Source: Miscanthus floridulus (taxonomy: Eukaryota > Streptophyta > Magnoliopsida > Poales > Poaceae). Taken from it: a DNA stretch of 64,000 nt. The position numbers and the translations under genes are program-made. Positions 32,801-45,535 of this stretch are shown here, piece by piece. Position 1 is the first letter of the stretch; each line of letters starts with the position of its first letter. The stretch covers positions 117,310,637 through 117,374,636 of the forward strand of contig NC_089582.1 in NCBI RefSeq assembly GCF_019320115.1. The letters are read 5' to 3'. Under the pieces are notes generated by a model. It ran no database searches, was not told the origin of the DNA, and was given only the letters and a program-made list of their open reading frames with translations.

Positions 32801-34097
32801 GCCTAGTGCTGCGGTCACAGCAAATTTGAGGACGGAGGTCCCACCGGTCATGGCTACAGCGAGGACAGGGCACTGGCGCGGCTTGGCTCGGCTATGGATG
32901 TCAATGCAAGGAACCGGTGTGCCCAACCATGGGGAGCATCAAGACATGCTCTAGGAAGTCGTCCACATGGCTGCTGCAGCAAAGCGACGAGGCGCGGTAT
33001 GGCGCCGTAGTGGTAGTGCCAGCCAACGGACACCGCAGACGCGACACCGAGGTGACGGTGATGCAGGCAAACGTCCAGCGCACAAGCAGCCAAGGAAGTC
33101 AATGGAGCAGTACTGAGCGCAGCCACTGGCGATGTGAACGCGAGACCCAGTGTGACAACGGCCACAGCGGGGCAGAGCAAGGCACTGGCAGAGCTCGGCC
33201 GGCGACTAGGGCGCAGCGCGTCCGCTGGCGAGGCGACCCGCGCGGCAGTGCGGGCAGCGAGCAGCCAAGACCGCAGTGCAAGATGTGCACGCATCACATC
33301 ACGGTGGCAAGGAGATGTGGCCTGCGCAGGGCGAACCAGCCGCAGCGGCCGGCGAGCAGCAGTGAGGCCATGGCCGACAGCAGCGGTGCTGTGGCCAGCA
33401 GTAGTGGAGCCGTGGCCAACAGCAGTGGAGCCATGGCCAGCAGCAGTGGAGCCATGGCCTTGGCGCGTAGGGCGTGCGTGCACAGGCACGGTGGTGGGCG
33501 AGCAGTCAGCATGCCAGCAGGTGCGGCCCACGCGGTAGGGCGTGCTAGCAAGCTAGCAGGGGTGGTGACCGCGCCCAGTGTTCAGCTAGGTGCCGTGCAT
33601 GATTTTTAAAGCAGCTAGAAAATGTGTACGTCGTGCTCCAAACGCTAAACTAATGGCTCAATGCGCAAGGGGGTATGTCAAGCTATCGCCCACAGTCATG
33701 ACATCGTGCTACTCCTTAGGCCGATCGTTCTATGAATATTGCCAAAAGTGGCTTCATCGACCTCTTATAAAACTTACGCGAAAGACATCGATTCGAATGG
33801 TTACGTGCCGAACCCAATTCTGAACTATGAGAGGTGCTAGCTAGTTATCCATGACCCCGGTTGTACACGGTTATCGTTATTCGCAAAATGTTCTATAGCC
33901 TTTTGTTTTAACAAAAATTTGAGTAGGATAAAAACAACGTTATGTGACGTGAAACATAACACTCGATTTCTTGTTTCATATAAATGTTTCAAGGACCGAA
34001 GTTTGATTTATAATTCATGTTATACACATATGCACATAAGCATGATGCTCATGGATGATTAGCAAGAACAATACAACGTAACACCAAGGGTGTTACA
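29882..34097 (-). repeat. 3' LTR of Tekay-like element no. 1 (4,216 bp)
   Basis: It is collinear with 39231-43428 throughout. A 180-bp stretch compared by eye (30841-31020) differs at two positions; the GC-rich part (about 31920-33610) differs more. That GC-rich part gives long overlapping ORFs on both strands, which I do not accept as genes. A 21-bp minisatellite at 33367-33450 has four units here and three in the other LTR. Confidence 0.9.
33367..33450 (+). repeat. 21-bp minisatellite in LTR (four units)
   Basis: Four imperfect 21-bp units of the type gccatggccagcagcagtgg plus one base, with a partial fifth. The corresponding place in the other LTR (42718-42780) has three units. Confidence 0.8.
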
Positions 34098-34116
34098 AAT
34101 CTACCCCCCTAAAACA
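34098..34116 (-). other. Polypurine tract of Tekay-like element no. 1
   Basis: On the minus strand the bases just upstream of the 3' LTR read ttttaggggggtagatt, a purine-rich plus-strand primer site directly against the LTR start tgtaacaccc. Position and composition match the expected PPT. Confidence 0.7.
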
Positions 34117-34182
34117 AAATCTCGACCCGAGATTTCGTATGCCTAGTGTGAGAAAGGGACAGGAATTACATTTCGACTAACA

Positions 34183-36079
34183 CTAACTACCAGCGCCAGA
34201 AAGGAGGTGGGGATAATGCTTCAACAAGTAACTCTGTTGTTCCCAGGTGGCCTCATCTTCTGAATGGTTCTGCCATTGCACTTTATAGAACTTTACCACA
34301 CTATTCCTGGTTACTCTTTCTTTCTTGTCTAAGACTTTAACAGGATGCTCCACATAAGTCAAATCTGGCTTGAGAGGAAGTCCTTCGATTTCCACCACTT
34401 CATCCGGAACCCGCAAACATTTCTTCAGTTGTGATACATGGAACACATCATGTACTATGGGGAGTATATCCGGAAGTTGTAGACGATAAGCGACTGGGTT
34501 ACACTGCTTCAGGATTTTGTAAGGGCCCACATAACGGGGGGCTAACTTGCCATGAATACCAAACCGATGCACTCCCCTCATAGGAGATACCTTGAGATAC
34601 ACATGATCCCTAACTTCAAACTCCAAAGGCCTTCTTCGCTTGTCGGCATATGCCTTCTGTCGACTCTGAGCTGCCTTCAAGTGACTCCGAATAAGAATGA
34701 CCTGCTCATGAGCCTCCTCGATGAGTTTTGGCCCAAAGTATCCATGATCTCCCACCTCAACCCAGTTGAGAGGCGTCCTACATTTTTTTTCCATATAAAG
34801 CTTCAAATGGTACCATGCGGATGCTTGCTTGGTAACTATTATTGTACGAGAATTCTGCTAGCTTCAAGCAGGCCTCCCACTTTTCAGGGAAAGAAATGGC
34901 ACAGGCTCTCAACATATCTTCAAGCACTTGATTGACCCTCTCTGTCTAGCCATCAGTCTGGGGGTGATAAGCTGAGCTATGGAGGAGACTTGTCCCAAGA
35001 CACTCCTGGAGTTGCTCCTAGAAGCAAGAGACAAAAACTGACCCTCTATTAGAGATGATGGTCAGTGGAACTCCGTGTAGAGTCACAATCCGATCCAGGT
35101 ACAACTTGGCAAACTGTCTGGTAGAATATTTAGTATTCACAGGGAGGAAATGAGCTGACTTGGTGAGGCAATCCACAATGACCCAGATAGAGTTATAACC
35201 CTTGGTTGTGTGGGGTAAACCCATAATGAAATCCATAGAAATATCTTCCCACTTCCAAACTAGAATGGGCAAGGGCTGCAAATATCTAGGGGTACGCATA
35301 TGATCTGCCTTAACTCTACCACATGTGTCGCACTCTGCGACGTGTTGGGTGATGTCCTGCTTCATGTTAGACCACCAGTACAAGTGGCGTAGATCATGAT
35401 ACATCTTGTTACTGCTAGGATGAATAGACAACTTTGAATGGTGAGCTTCATTCAAAATTTTTCTTTTTAGCTCTACATTAGATGGAACCACCAGTCTATC
35501 CTTGTACCTCACGACTCCATGTTCATCAATGCTAAAGTGAGGACCACGCCCTTCAGTCATCAACTTCCTAATGTGAGGAATCTCCTCGGGGTCTTCCTTT
35601 TGCTCCCTAATAATCTGCTCCCACAATTCTAAGGTCAATACAATATGAGCCAACACCTTAGTGTGGTTGAGAGACAAGGGTATTTCCTCAACCTGATGTG
35701 ACTTCCTGCTCAAAGCATCTGCTACAACATTGGCCTTTCCTGGGTGATAATGGACTTCTAAGTTGTAATCCTTTATCAACTCTAGCCATCTCCGTTGCCT
35801 CATGTTCAACTCAGCCTGAGTGAAAATATACTTGAGGCTCTTGTGGTCTGTAAAGATATGCACTTTGTTTCCCAACAGATAATGCCTCCAAATCTTTAGA
35901 GAGTGGACTACTGCCGCTAGCTCTAAATTATGGGTGGGGTAATTCACCTTGTGCTTCTTTAGTTGGCGCAAAGCATAAGCTATCACACGCCCATCTTGCA
36001 TAAGCACACACCCCAGACCTGTCTTCAAAGCATCACAGTACACATCAAATGGCCTATCAATGTCTGGTTGGGCTAACAC
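34183..36079 (-). pseudogene. RNase H, integrase and chromodomain of Tekay-like element no. 1
   Basis: The RNase H part includes [19 protein letters not shown] and [11 protein letters not shown]. Integrase has its zinc module (HHSKLSIHPSSNKMYHDL region, then CDTCGRVKAD) and core (ISMDFIMGLP; SNRGSVF; ERVNQ). The second catalytic Asp is Asn (codon 35048-35050). Stops follow near 35018 and 34960. A frameshift occurs in a run of eight T (34783-34790, plus strand), after which 34183-34806 is open and carries the GKLAPRYVGPYKI and HVSQLKKC segments and a chromodomain (RVTRNSVVKFYKVQW, DEATWE). Chromodomains are thought to guide integration to marked chromatin. The element cannot make an active integrase. 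Confidence 0.9.
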
Positions 36080-37192
36080 AGGAGCAGTGGTCAGAAAAGT
36101 CTTTAGAGATTGACAAGCTGCTTCACAAGCTGGACTCTAGTCAAACCTAGCTTCCTTCTAAAGTAACTTGGTCATGGGCTGGGCTATCTTGGAGAAATCA
36201 GGAATGAAGCACTAATAATACCTAGCTAGACCCAGAAACTACCAAATCTGATGCACAGACTTAGGAGATTTCCAATCTAACACATCTTGCACTTTACTGG
36301 GATCCACCGAGACGCCCTCAGGTGTCAACACATGCCCCAAAAACTGCACTCGATCTAACCAAAACTCGCGCTTGCTGAACTTAGCATACAGCCGGTGCTC
36401 TCTTAGTCGAGCCAGTACTCTCCGGAGGTGTCAGGCATGCTCTTCATCATTCTTGGAGTAGATCAAGATGTCATCAATGAAGACTACCACAAACTTATCC
36501 AGCTTTGGCATGAAAACTGAGTTCATCAGGTACATGAAGAAAGCTAGGGCATTGGTGAGATCAAAAGACATAACTAGGTACTCATATAGCCCATACCTAG
36601 TAGAAAAGGTTGTCCTTGATATATCTTGTGGCCTGATCTTGATCTAATGATAGCCCGATCTGAGATCAATCTTTGAGAACACCTTAGCACCAGCCAATTG
36701 GTCAAACAAGGCATCTATGCGGGGCAAAGGATACTTGTTCTTCACTGTTACCGCATTAAGGGGGCGGTAATCCACACACATCCATAGAGTACCATCCTTC
36801 TTCTTCACGAAAATAGCTGGGCAACCCCATGGTGAAGAACTTGGGTAGATGAAACCCTTGTCCATCAATTCTTCCAGCTGCTTCTTCATTTCTGTTAGTT
36901 CTCTTAGAGCCATACGGTACGGGCATTTGGAGATAGGAGTAGTACCGGGCTCAAGCTCAATGGAGAATTCTACCTCGTGGTCCGGTGGCAACCTCGGAAG
37001 ATCATTAGGGAAAACATCTGGGAACTCACACACTACTGGAATGGAGGCAAGATCAGGAACGGCTTCAGCATGGGCAGCCACAGGTAAGATTGGTGCTGAA
37101 GGTATAATAAGAGACATCATATCCTCAGAAGAAGGAAGCCATAACTCCACACTTCTCCTCTCCATATCCAATACTACCCCATACACCCACAA
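36080..37192 (-). pseudogene. Reverse transcriptase of Tekay-like element no. 1
   Basis: Open from 37192 to 36644, then interrupted by stops while staying in one frame. Visible motifs are [39 protein letters not shown], and an intact FIDDIL active site (about 36467-36480). Stops are of CAA/CAG or TGG origin, e.g. directly after SGYH at 36644. Confidence 0.88.
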
Positions 37193-38602
37193 CTAGTTCA
37201 TTCCAAGAATAGCATCAATGCCTTGCCTAGGCATTATCATGAACTATAGGCGGTAAGTGTGGGTGGCTAATACCAAACTTACTGTATCCGTGCGGGTATT
37301 GATGAACATTTGCGAACCCGTAGTATGGATCTTATAGGCATACGGTATAGCCATAAGTGATAGATTGTGTCGCTCTACAAACCCCATGCTCATAAATGAA
37401 TGTGATGCACCAGAATCGAACAAAACCAAAGCTGGATGGGAGTCGATGGTAAACATACCAACCATAATTGCCTCCTGCTGCACAACCTGCTAAGCATCCA
37501 TGAAGTGCACCTGACCAGACCTGCTGGGCACTTTCTTCCTAATGATGGTCCTCTTGATCAGCCTGGAATTTGTGGACGGTGGAGCTGACTGAGCTGACTG
37601 AGCTGGCTGGTTCTAGGGACAGGCCCGAGCATAGTGGCCATCTTTGCCACATTTGAAACAAGCTCCTAGCCTATTCCCAAACCCCTGACAAGGTGGGACC
37701 TACTGTCCTTGAGACTGCTGTGGCTGCACCTGCTGTGGAGGTGCACGGTACTGAGTCGAGGAAGTCTACGACGTCTACTAAGGCTGCTGGAATGAAGGCC
37801 CGCCGGATGGTTGATAGGACCCCCGCCAGACAAGCTGAACCTTCTGAGTGTGGGGGTGGCTAGAAGACCCTGTGTCACCCCACTTCCTCTTCCAATTAGC
37901 TTGAGACGCCCACTGAAAACCCTCAATGGCAATGGCGGCGTTCATCAGAGCCCCAAAGGTCTGATAGTTCCCTAGAAACAGTTTCTCCTGAAGGACAGGA
38001 GTGAGTCCACGAAAGAAGCGGTCCTTCTTCTTGTCATCAGTATCCACCTGACTACCAGCATACTGAGCCAAGTGGTTGAACTTGTTCACATATTCCATCA
38101 CGGTCTTGTTTCCTTGGCGTAGCTCCAGGAACTCGGTCACCTTCTGGTTAATAACACCAGCAGGGATGAAGACCTCTCTAAAGGTAGTGGAGAACTCCCG
38201 CCATGTTGCCAGATGATCTGGCAGCTTCATGGCCTAGAAAGTTTCCCACCAGGCACCTGTGGATCCTAGAAGTTGCTGCACTGCAAAGTACACCTTCTGG
38301 TCGTCGGTCACTCCGAGCAGCCGAAACTTCTGCTCCATAGTGCAAAGCTAGTGCTCCACCTCTAGGGGCTCGTTAGATGGCATGAACATGGGTGGGTGAG
38401 TCTTGAGGAAGTCCTGGTAAGAGGACTGCCCCTCAGGACGGCGGGCACCACCCCCGTTCCCACCGTTGCCCCCGTGATCTCCGCGAGCAAGGCCCGTGAT
38501 GGCCTGTGCCATAATCTCCATGGCACGAGCTGTCTCATGGCGAGCATCAGCTAACTCCCGGTGAGCAGCCGATAGCTCTGCCATTATCTCAGCAGGAGTC
38601 AT
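37193..38602 (-). pseudogene. gag and protease of Tekay-like element no. 1
   Basis: Gag starts with MTPAEIMAELSAAHREL (38602), has a Gly/Asn-rich linker, then the capsid-like core (FLKTHPPMF, ATWREFSTTFREVF, EFLELRQGNKTVMEYV). A CCHC zinc knuckle, CFKCGKDGHYARAC, lies at 37619-37660. Protease follows with LFDSGASHSF (within 37244-37483). Several in-frame stops separate the open pieces, all in the same frame. Confidence 0.87.
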
Positions 38603-38849
38603 CGGTGGAGGCGGTGGTGACGGTGGAAAAGGCTAAGGAGCCATAGGTGGCACCTCCTGACCCCTCCCATTGCCAAGCTCAATGGCCCGGCCACTGTCAC
38701 CATGGCCCTCGTGAGCCACCCCAGAACTGGTGCTCCCGCGTCTAGACCTTAGATTCATCTGTAAGAGATATGAACCATCCATTAGAACACCCTTCCGATC
38801 AGAATCAAGGGATAAGAGAGGTGGCAGCACAATTATTAAAGCATTCATT

Positions 38850-39217
38850 TAGTTAGTTCTACTAATTTACTACTCACTTATACGTGAAGGGAGAATTTTA
38901 GTTAAAGTAAGATGCTATTATTAGGATGCATGCTTCGGCCTACACGTTCACTCGAGCTAGAATATAGCGGCATTCGTAAAATTTTTAGCACATCGCACAC
39001 TCACTTTTCGTATACTAAGCGATTTCTTACGCAACGTAAGTCAGTGTACCTATAGAAAACTGATTAGATAAAACCAGTGCCACTATACAAGATAGACCAT
39101 ATTGCTAGGGCTTATACTTATTTACCTAATATAATCGCATCCTACTTTTCACAAGACTTTTGTTGGTCAAATTTTTAAGTTTTGAAAAAGAGTGATGAAA
39201 GTCGTAACCATTATTGG
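38850..39217 (-). other. 5' leader of Tekay-like element no. 1
   Basis: AT-rich non-coding sequence between the primer-binding site and gag. I see nothing else in it. Confidence 0.55.
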
Positions 39218-39230
39218 CTCTAGTACCATC
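39215..39230 (-). other. Primer-binding site of Tekay-like element no. 1
   Basis: On the minus strand the bases right after the LTR read gatggtactagagcc. This is close to tggtatcagagcc, the usual complement of plant initiator tRNA-Met, with a few changed bases. Its location touching the LTR end confirms the border at 39231. Confidence 0.75.
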
Positions 39231-42200
39231 TGTGGCAGAACCACCTGAAATAGCACACTTATGGAGGCACTCGTCTTCCACCAGACACTAAGCACCCCGG
39301 AAGCGAGCTACAACGAGCGGCGTCCATCGGGCACACCCCAAGGGAGAACCCAAAAGATCCACATTTTTCCCAAGGATCCAATAATGAAAATGAGTTACAA
39401 TACTTGTCCATTTCATACATCAGAGTTTCAAAAAAATGCATTATTACAATACCAAATACCAGAGTGCGGATTAATAAACAGCGGAATTTAAATAAACATC
39501 TAGCTATAGGAGCGAGGAATCCGTCTGAGCCCACCAGAAGGATCCTCCACACAAGGTACTCTTCAAGCATCACCTACAACAGGGGTAAATAAACCCTGAG
39601 TACACAATGTACTCGCAAGACTTATCCGACTAGTGGGAATAATTTCCCGACTCCAAGAAATATGATAAGCTGTATGGCTTGCTGGTTTTCTTTAGCAGAA
39701 AGCAATACTAATAGTGCATCCTTATTTATATATTATTATCAGTCGTATTAAGTTATCATATATCCAGTCTATATACGCACTTGTTCTACCTTCAAGCAAG
39801 AGTTGAGCAATCAGTTCTGTTTCTTCTCCTTTCAACTTTCAGTTCTTACTACAATGCCAGAGTTAAGACAAGCCGTACCGACTCAGCGGCAATTCGCGAA
39901 CCAATGTGCCCAGCTAGGTGCCCCGAAACACATGCCCCGCTTGTACCCCAGGCACAAGCAGGACTAACCCATCACTCTCCTGTCTCGGGTGTCCAGGTCA
40001 CCATCCAAACTTGGACTCCAAGCCTCCACTCCTGAGTCCTGGACTCAGTGTGGTGCAAGGACCTCCACCACCTCCTCTTCCCATCTGTCGGTCTAGAAAG
40101 AGCTGGATCTGTGACAAGAGAGCAACAAGCCTTCCCTGCGCCCATACCCAAGTATGCGCTCGGGACAATACATCTGTGACTTGCCTAGCGTCCATTGCAA
40201 CGACCGGTCCTTAATTGACACAGACATGGAAAAAGTGTAAACGAGATATGCCCTGTTGGCTGCAGGACACAACCCCTTACACCCACCAGTACCCAATCCA
40301 TATCCCTACCCGGTCACCATTTCCTTTACACCATTTTATTATGAGTGATCATATTTACCACCTACTTGCGAGTAACGGCAGGTTACTCCCGCTACCGGTA
40401 TCCTGAGCATAGCAGCTACTCGACCTGTACTAGTCGGACTCATAGGTAGATATATTTATGCAAGTAGTTTCCATAAAACGCCTGTAACGTAAATGCACAT
40501 CATATGTATATAGCAGTGATCATTTAAAAATAAGGATTATGCACCGGGGCTTGCCTTGGGCAGGTGCCGGGTCAGCAAGGTCAGTACCAACAGGCTCCTA
40601 GGCTTCCTCCTGTGCGAAGATGTCCTCCTCGTATTCCTCGATAACCTCATCGTATTCCGGCTCGACGACAGGCACGAAGTCTACCAGTTCATGATCTACA
40701 TGAGAATGATGATGCAATGTTTAATAAGATGACCACACAACTCTTAGCCTAAAAGTACATCTATTAAGCTACTAAGTGAGGCCTACCTTTAAGGCTAATC
40801 TACGTACCAGCACCACTAACAAGTATGAACATGACATACATCCTCACAGCAATTACGGATATCCCTACTCCTAATGCCGATTTACGATATATACGATAAG
40901 GCAAGGATAACAACTACGCTATTTAGCCACTCGTTCTAAGGCTACCAATTTTACAGCAAGTACATAATGGCCTAGAGAACCTACTGTAAAATTTTCATGT
41001 TGATAGCTACCACGATTGTCCACAAATATTTCTACAAATATGAATCTATAAAATGGTAAGCCTTCTAATTAGAATTTATGAGCCTATTGTCATAACAGCT
41101 AACTATGAACTAACTACACTAATAGATAGATGATATTTTTGTGAACCTAACAAAATTAGTTTTACTATTTTTGGACAACTACGCAATTTACTACGAGTTA
41201 TCGAAGTTCAGTGCATAACCAAATTAACTAAACAATTCTAATTTACTGAAAATGAAGAAACCAAATTTGGCCCCGTGGCCCAACACGCGCTGGTTCGGCC
41301 CATCCCGCTTTCCCGCCCGCGCGCGTCCACAGGCCACCACGCGGCCCACGCGGAGGCGTGGCCCAGCCGGCCAATGGCCCGCGACGGGGAAGGCCTGCGC
41401 ACGAAGGCAATTATGCACGGGCACCCCCAAACTACGATGAATTCGCAGCGATCTCTAGGTCACTATTTCATCAGTCTACCCTTTTACAACAGCACCCTCC
41501 CCTTTCTCAATCTTCCTCGCGGCGAAGCCCCTACGGCCACCCACGCACACCGACGCGACGAGATTGGCACCGGCGACCCACACCGGCCACCCCAGTCCTT
41601 CCCCTACCAAAATAACGAGCCGACACTCACCTATGCGTGAACGCGAAGCACAGGGCGGAGACACACGCACCGGGACGTCGCAGCGGGCTCGGACCACAAC
41701 GGCAGGCACCCTGCAAGTATGGCGATGCCGTTCTGGTGAACATCAGCACGGCCGGGGCAAAGCAAGTAGCGGACGAGCACTAGCAACTCACCACGGAACT
41801 GAAAGGCGCGATGAATTGATCGGAGATGGCTCCGGCCGAGCCGGCCACGTGCGCGCGATGAGTGCGGTGGAGCACGGTAATGGCACAGCCGTGCCACGGG
41901 CTGCGCTATGGCGGTAGGTCCTAGGCTATGGTGAGCACGGTGACAACCTACTAGAGGAGGGGCTAGTAGCGCTAGGAATTGGACCGAGCTGCAGCGGTCG
42001 CGTGGTTAGCTGACGGTGGGCATCCGCCCGGTCATATGGACCCGATGGCGCGGCAATTCCAAAATTCGGCCCTATGCAATGGCATTCATAGTAGGGTGGG
42101 GATGGAGGCGTGGCAAACTACCTAGCAGAGCCGAGCGTGAGACGAATTGGAGCCTAGTGCTGCGGTCACGGCGAATTTGAGGACGGAGGTCCCGCCGGTC

Positions 42201-43428
42201 ATGGCTACAGCGAGGACAGGGCACTGTCGTGGCTTGGCTCGGCTGTGGATGTCAAGGCAAGGAACCGGTGTGCCCAACCATGGGGAGCATCAGGACATGC
42301 TCCAGGCAGCCGTCCACATGGCCGCTACAGCAAAGCAATGAGGCGCGGTATGGCGCCGCAGTGGTAGTGCCAGCCAACGGACACCGCGGACGCGACGCCG
42401 AGGTGACGGTGACGTAGGCAAACGTCCAGCGCGCAAGCAGCCAAGGAAGTCAATGGAGCAGTATTGAGCGCAACCGCTGGCGATGCGAACGTAGGACCTG
42501 GTGCGACAACGGCCACAATGAGGCAAAGCAAGGCACTGGCAGAGCTCGGCCGGCAACCAGGGCGCAGCATGTCAGCTGGCGAGGCGACCCGCGTGGTAGT
42601 GTGGGCAGCGAGCAGCCAAGACCGCAGTGCAAGACGTGCGCGCGTCACATCACGGCAGCAAGGAGATGTGGCCTGCGTAGGGTGAACCAGCCGTGGCGGT
42701 AGGCGAGCAGCAGCAAGGCCATGGATGGCAGCAGCGGTGCCGTGGCCAGTAGCAGTGGAGCCGTGGCCAGCATCAGTGGAGCCGTGGCCTTGGCGCACAG
42801 GGCGTGCGTGCATAGGCGCGGCGGTGGGCGAGCAGTCGGTGTGCCAGTGGGTGTGGCCCACGCGGTAGGGCATGCCAGCAAGCTAGCAAGGGTGGTGACC
42901 GTGCCCAGTGTTCAGCTAGGTGCCGTGCATGATTTTTAAAGCAGCTAGAAAACGTGTACGTCGTGCTCCAAATGCTAAACTAATGGCTCGATGCACAAGG
43001 GGGTACATCAAGCTATCACCCACAGTCACGACATCATGCTACTCCTTAGGTCGATCGTTCTACGAATACTACCAAAAGTGGCTTCGTCGACCTCTTATAA
43101 AACTTACGCGAAAGACGTCGATTCGAATGGTTACGTGCCGAACCCAATTCTGAACTATGAGAGGTGCTAGCTAGTTATCCATGACCCCGGCCGTACATGG
43201 TTATCGTTATTTCGCAAAACGTTCTATAGCCTTTTGTTTTAACAATAATTTGAGTAGGATAAAAACAACGTTATGTGACGTGAAACATAACACTCGATTT
43301 CTTGTTTCATATAAATGTTTCAAGGACCGAACTTTGATTTATAATTCATGTTATACACATATGCAAATAAGCATGATGCTCATGGATGATTAGCAAGAAC
43401 AGTACAATGTAACACCAAGGGTGTTACG
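39231..43428 (-). repeat. 5' LTR of Tekay-like element no. 1 (4,198 bp)
   Basis: Direct repeat of 29882-34097. It starts tgtggcagaacc on the plus strand and ends gtgttacg, where the last base has changed from a. The flanking ctcct is the right-hand target duplication. The minisatellite here (42718-42780) has three units. Confidence 0.9.
42718..42780 (+). repeat. 21-bp minisatellite in LTR (three units)
   Basis: Three 21-bp units of the same kind as at 33367-33450, followed by the same partial unit. Confidence 0.8.
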
Positions 43429-45535
43429 CTCCTGGATGGTGAGGGCGAGAGCGACAGTTCCAGCATCGGTGACATGGCGCCCCGCCACCGTCCGTCCTGG
43501 GAGTGCGCTATGGCGGATGCTCCGAGACAACAACCAGTGGTTGTAGAGTCTGCGCAAACTCACACCCCTTTGGACCCACGTGTGGGGGCCCTCGCTTCTA
43601 TGCAAGCACACGCCGAGGAATTACGACAACGATGGCAGAACCAGCTACCGCCTACGCCGGCGCCATCAGTACAGCCCGTTGCGCCCCATGCGCATGTCCC
43701 GGCGGGCGGCGCCCGAGGTCACGCCTGTCAGGTCCAACACGACATCATGAATAAGGGGAACGATCTCCCTCAATTCGCCCAGGCTGGCCAGAACATCATC
43801 GCTGTGGCAATGCTTCTGCACGGCGTCCCCGAGCCCGCCGACCCCTAGGAGCGGGCAGTCTACCGGAACCTCTAGGTTCTAGTAGAAGCCACCGCTATCC
43901 AATAGGCGGATAGGTCCGCATCGTGACTCCAACCCACGCCCTCACTCCCCACTAGGGGGACACGGACGCACCAGACGGATCGCTCCATTCGCTCGCTGCC
44001 ACAACCGTTAGGCCCGGCTCGGGGTATGGTAGCCGCCCCACGGTCCAACCTAGCGCCTGCTCCACACCAACCGCAGGTACACGAGTGGTCCGATCCACAC
44101 TAGGACACTCGTAGCATCATCGACAACTGACGTTGGGCTCGACACGATAATGATGCCCACCATATGGCAGCAGGCGACACAGACCCTAGCCAAACCATCG
44201 AGGGAAGCAGAGAAATGCACCCCAAGCGCGGTCGCCGACCAGATGACCGGAGCCCTAGCCCTAAGGGCTCGGGGCCACGAGCCCTCAGCCGGCGTATCCA
44301 GAGAGCACCGTTCCTACAGTGTTTCTGGCCGCCCACCAACATCACCAAATACACTGGGGAGACCAACCTAGGCATTTGGCTCAAAGACTTTCGGCTCGCC
44401 TGTCGGGCCGGAGGAGTGGATGATGACTATTTCATCATTTAATACCAACCCATTTGCGTGGGGAACATGTTCGGATATGGCTTGAATTCCTTCCACACGA
44501 CAGCATCCGCTACTGGACGGACCTCAAGAGGGTCTCCGTCAGGAATTTCTAGGGGACGTACATCTACCCAGGAAACTCCTAGGACCTCAAGAGCTGTCAG
44601 CAGGAGCCCAATGAGTCCCTACGGGATTACATCTGTAGGTTCTCCCAATGATGCAACTCCCTCCCTGATGTCGTCGACATAGACGTCATCAGCGCGTTCC
44701 TCTCCAGGATGAACTACGAGTCCTTGATCCACAAGCTTGGCTGCTTGAAACTCCATACCACCCACGACCTGCTCGACGTCATCACCAACCATGCCTCTGG
44801 TGAGGAGGCGATCGGAACGGTCTTTGGCGGAGGCCAGGACAAGCTCAAAGCCAAGCACACGGACTCGAACGAAGGCCCCTCCATGCAGAGGGGCAAGAAA
44901 AACAAAAAAGATCGACACCGGTTGGACAGCCCTGCGCTGGTCACCGCGGCCGATCGGGCGGCCAAGCAGCCCTAACAGGGACTGCCTGACCACTTCAACA
45001 AACTCATGGATGGTCCATGCCCCAACCACGCCTACCCCATCAAGCACCTCTACAAGGAGTGTGAGCTCCTCAAACGTTTCCTCCGACAGGCCAGTAGGTC
45101 AAAGGAGGGAGACAGCAAGGAGCCGATAGCCAGGAAGGAAGGCACGTCAGGCAAGGATGGAGACGGTTTCCCTGAACCTGAAGAGTGCATCATGATCTTT
45201 GGTGGGTCCGACGCCAACTGGACTAAACACCAGCATAAGGTACACTATAGGGAGGCATGCGTCGCTGAGACGGCCATCCCCTCCTTCCTCAACTGGTCAG
45301 AATTTCTGATCACCTTTGATCAGAGGAACCATCCCTCCAACGTCATAAGACCGAGATGCTACCCGCTCATCGTCGACCCCATCGTCCGCAAGAAGCGCCT
45401 CACCAAGGTGCTGATGGATGGGGGCAGTGGCCTCAACATCCTATACCTCGACACCCTCGATGCCATGCACATACCCCAATCGGAGCTTCGCCTGGTGGGC
45501 TCCCCTTCCATGGGGTAATCCTGAGAGCGTAGGCA
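43429..45535 (+). pseudogene. gag and protease start of Tat element no. 2 (after the insertion)
   Basis: The gag frame resumes at the target duplication and is open to 43848. The gag core appears at 44164-44442 (NITKYTGETNLGIWLKDFRL), followed by a frameshift. A third part (44709-45518) holds LLDVITNHASGEEAIG, a zinc-knuckle-like CPNHAYPIKHLYKEC, and the protease site MDGGSGLNILY (near 45415-45445). Stops are mostly TAG. At least two frame changes are needed to follow the protein. Confidence 0.85.

Larger units (their letters stand above)
29882..43428 (-). mobile_element. Chromodomain Ty3/gypsy (Tekay-like) retrotransposon no. 1 with 4.2-kb LTRs
   Basis: Two direct repeats of 4,216 and 4,198 bp flank a 5.1-kb interior that encodes gag, protease, RT, RNase H and integrase on the minus strand, with a chromodomain at the integrase C-terminus. 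Very long LTRs plus this chromodomain type fit the Tekay (Del) chromovirus lineage. In minus orientation the LTR starts tgtaacaccc and ends ttctgccaca. Target duplication is ctccc (29877-29881) and ctcct (43429-43433), one mismatch. The outermost bases of the two outer LTR ends have drifted (tatgg for tgtgg; g for the final a). Confidence 0.9.

Noticed and set aside
32854..33609. Long overlapping ORFs in the Tekay-like LTR as genes
   Set aside because: Low-complexity, opposite-strand overlapping, and broken in the sister LTR; explained by high GC content.
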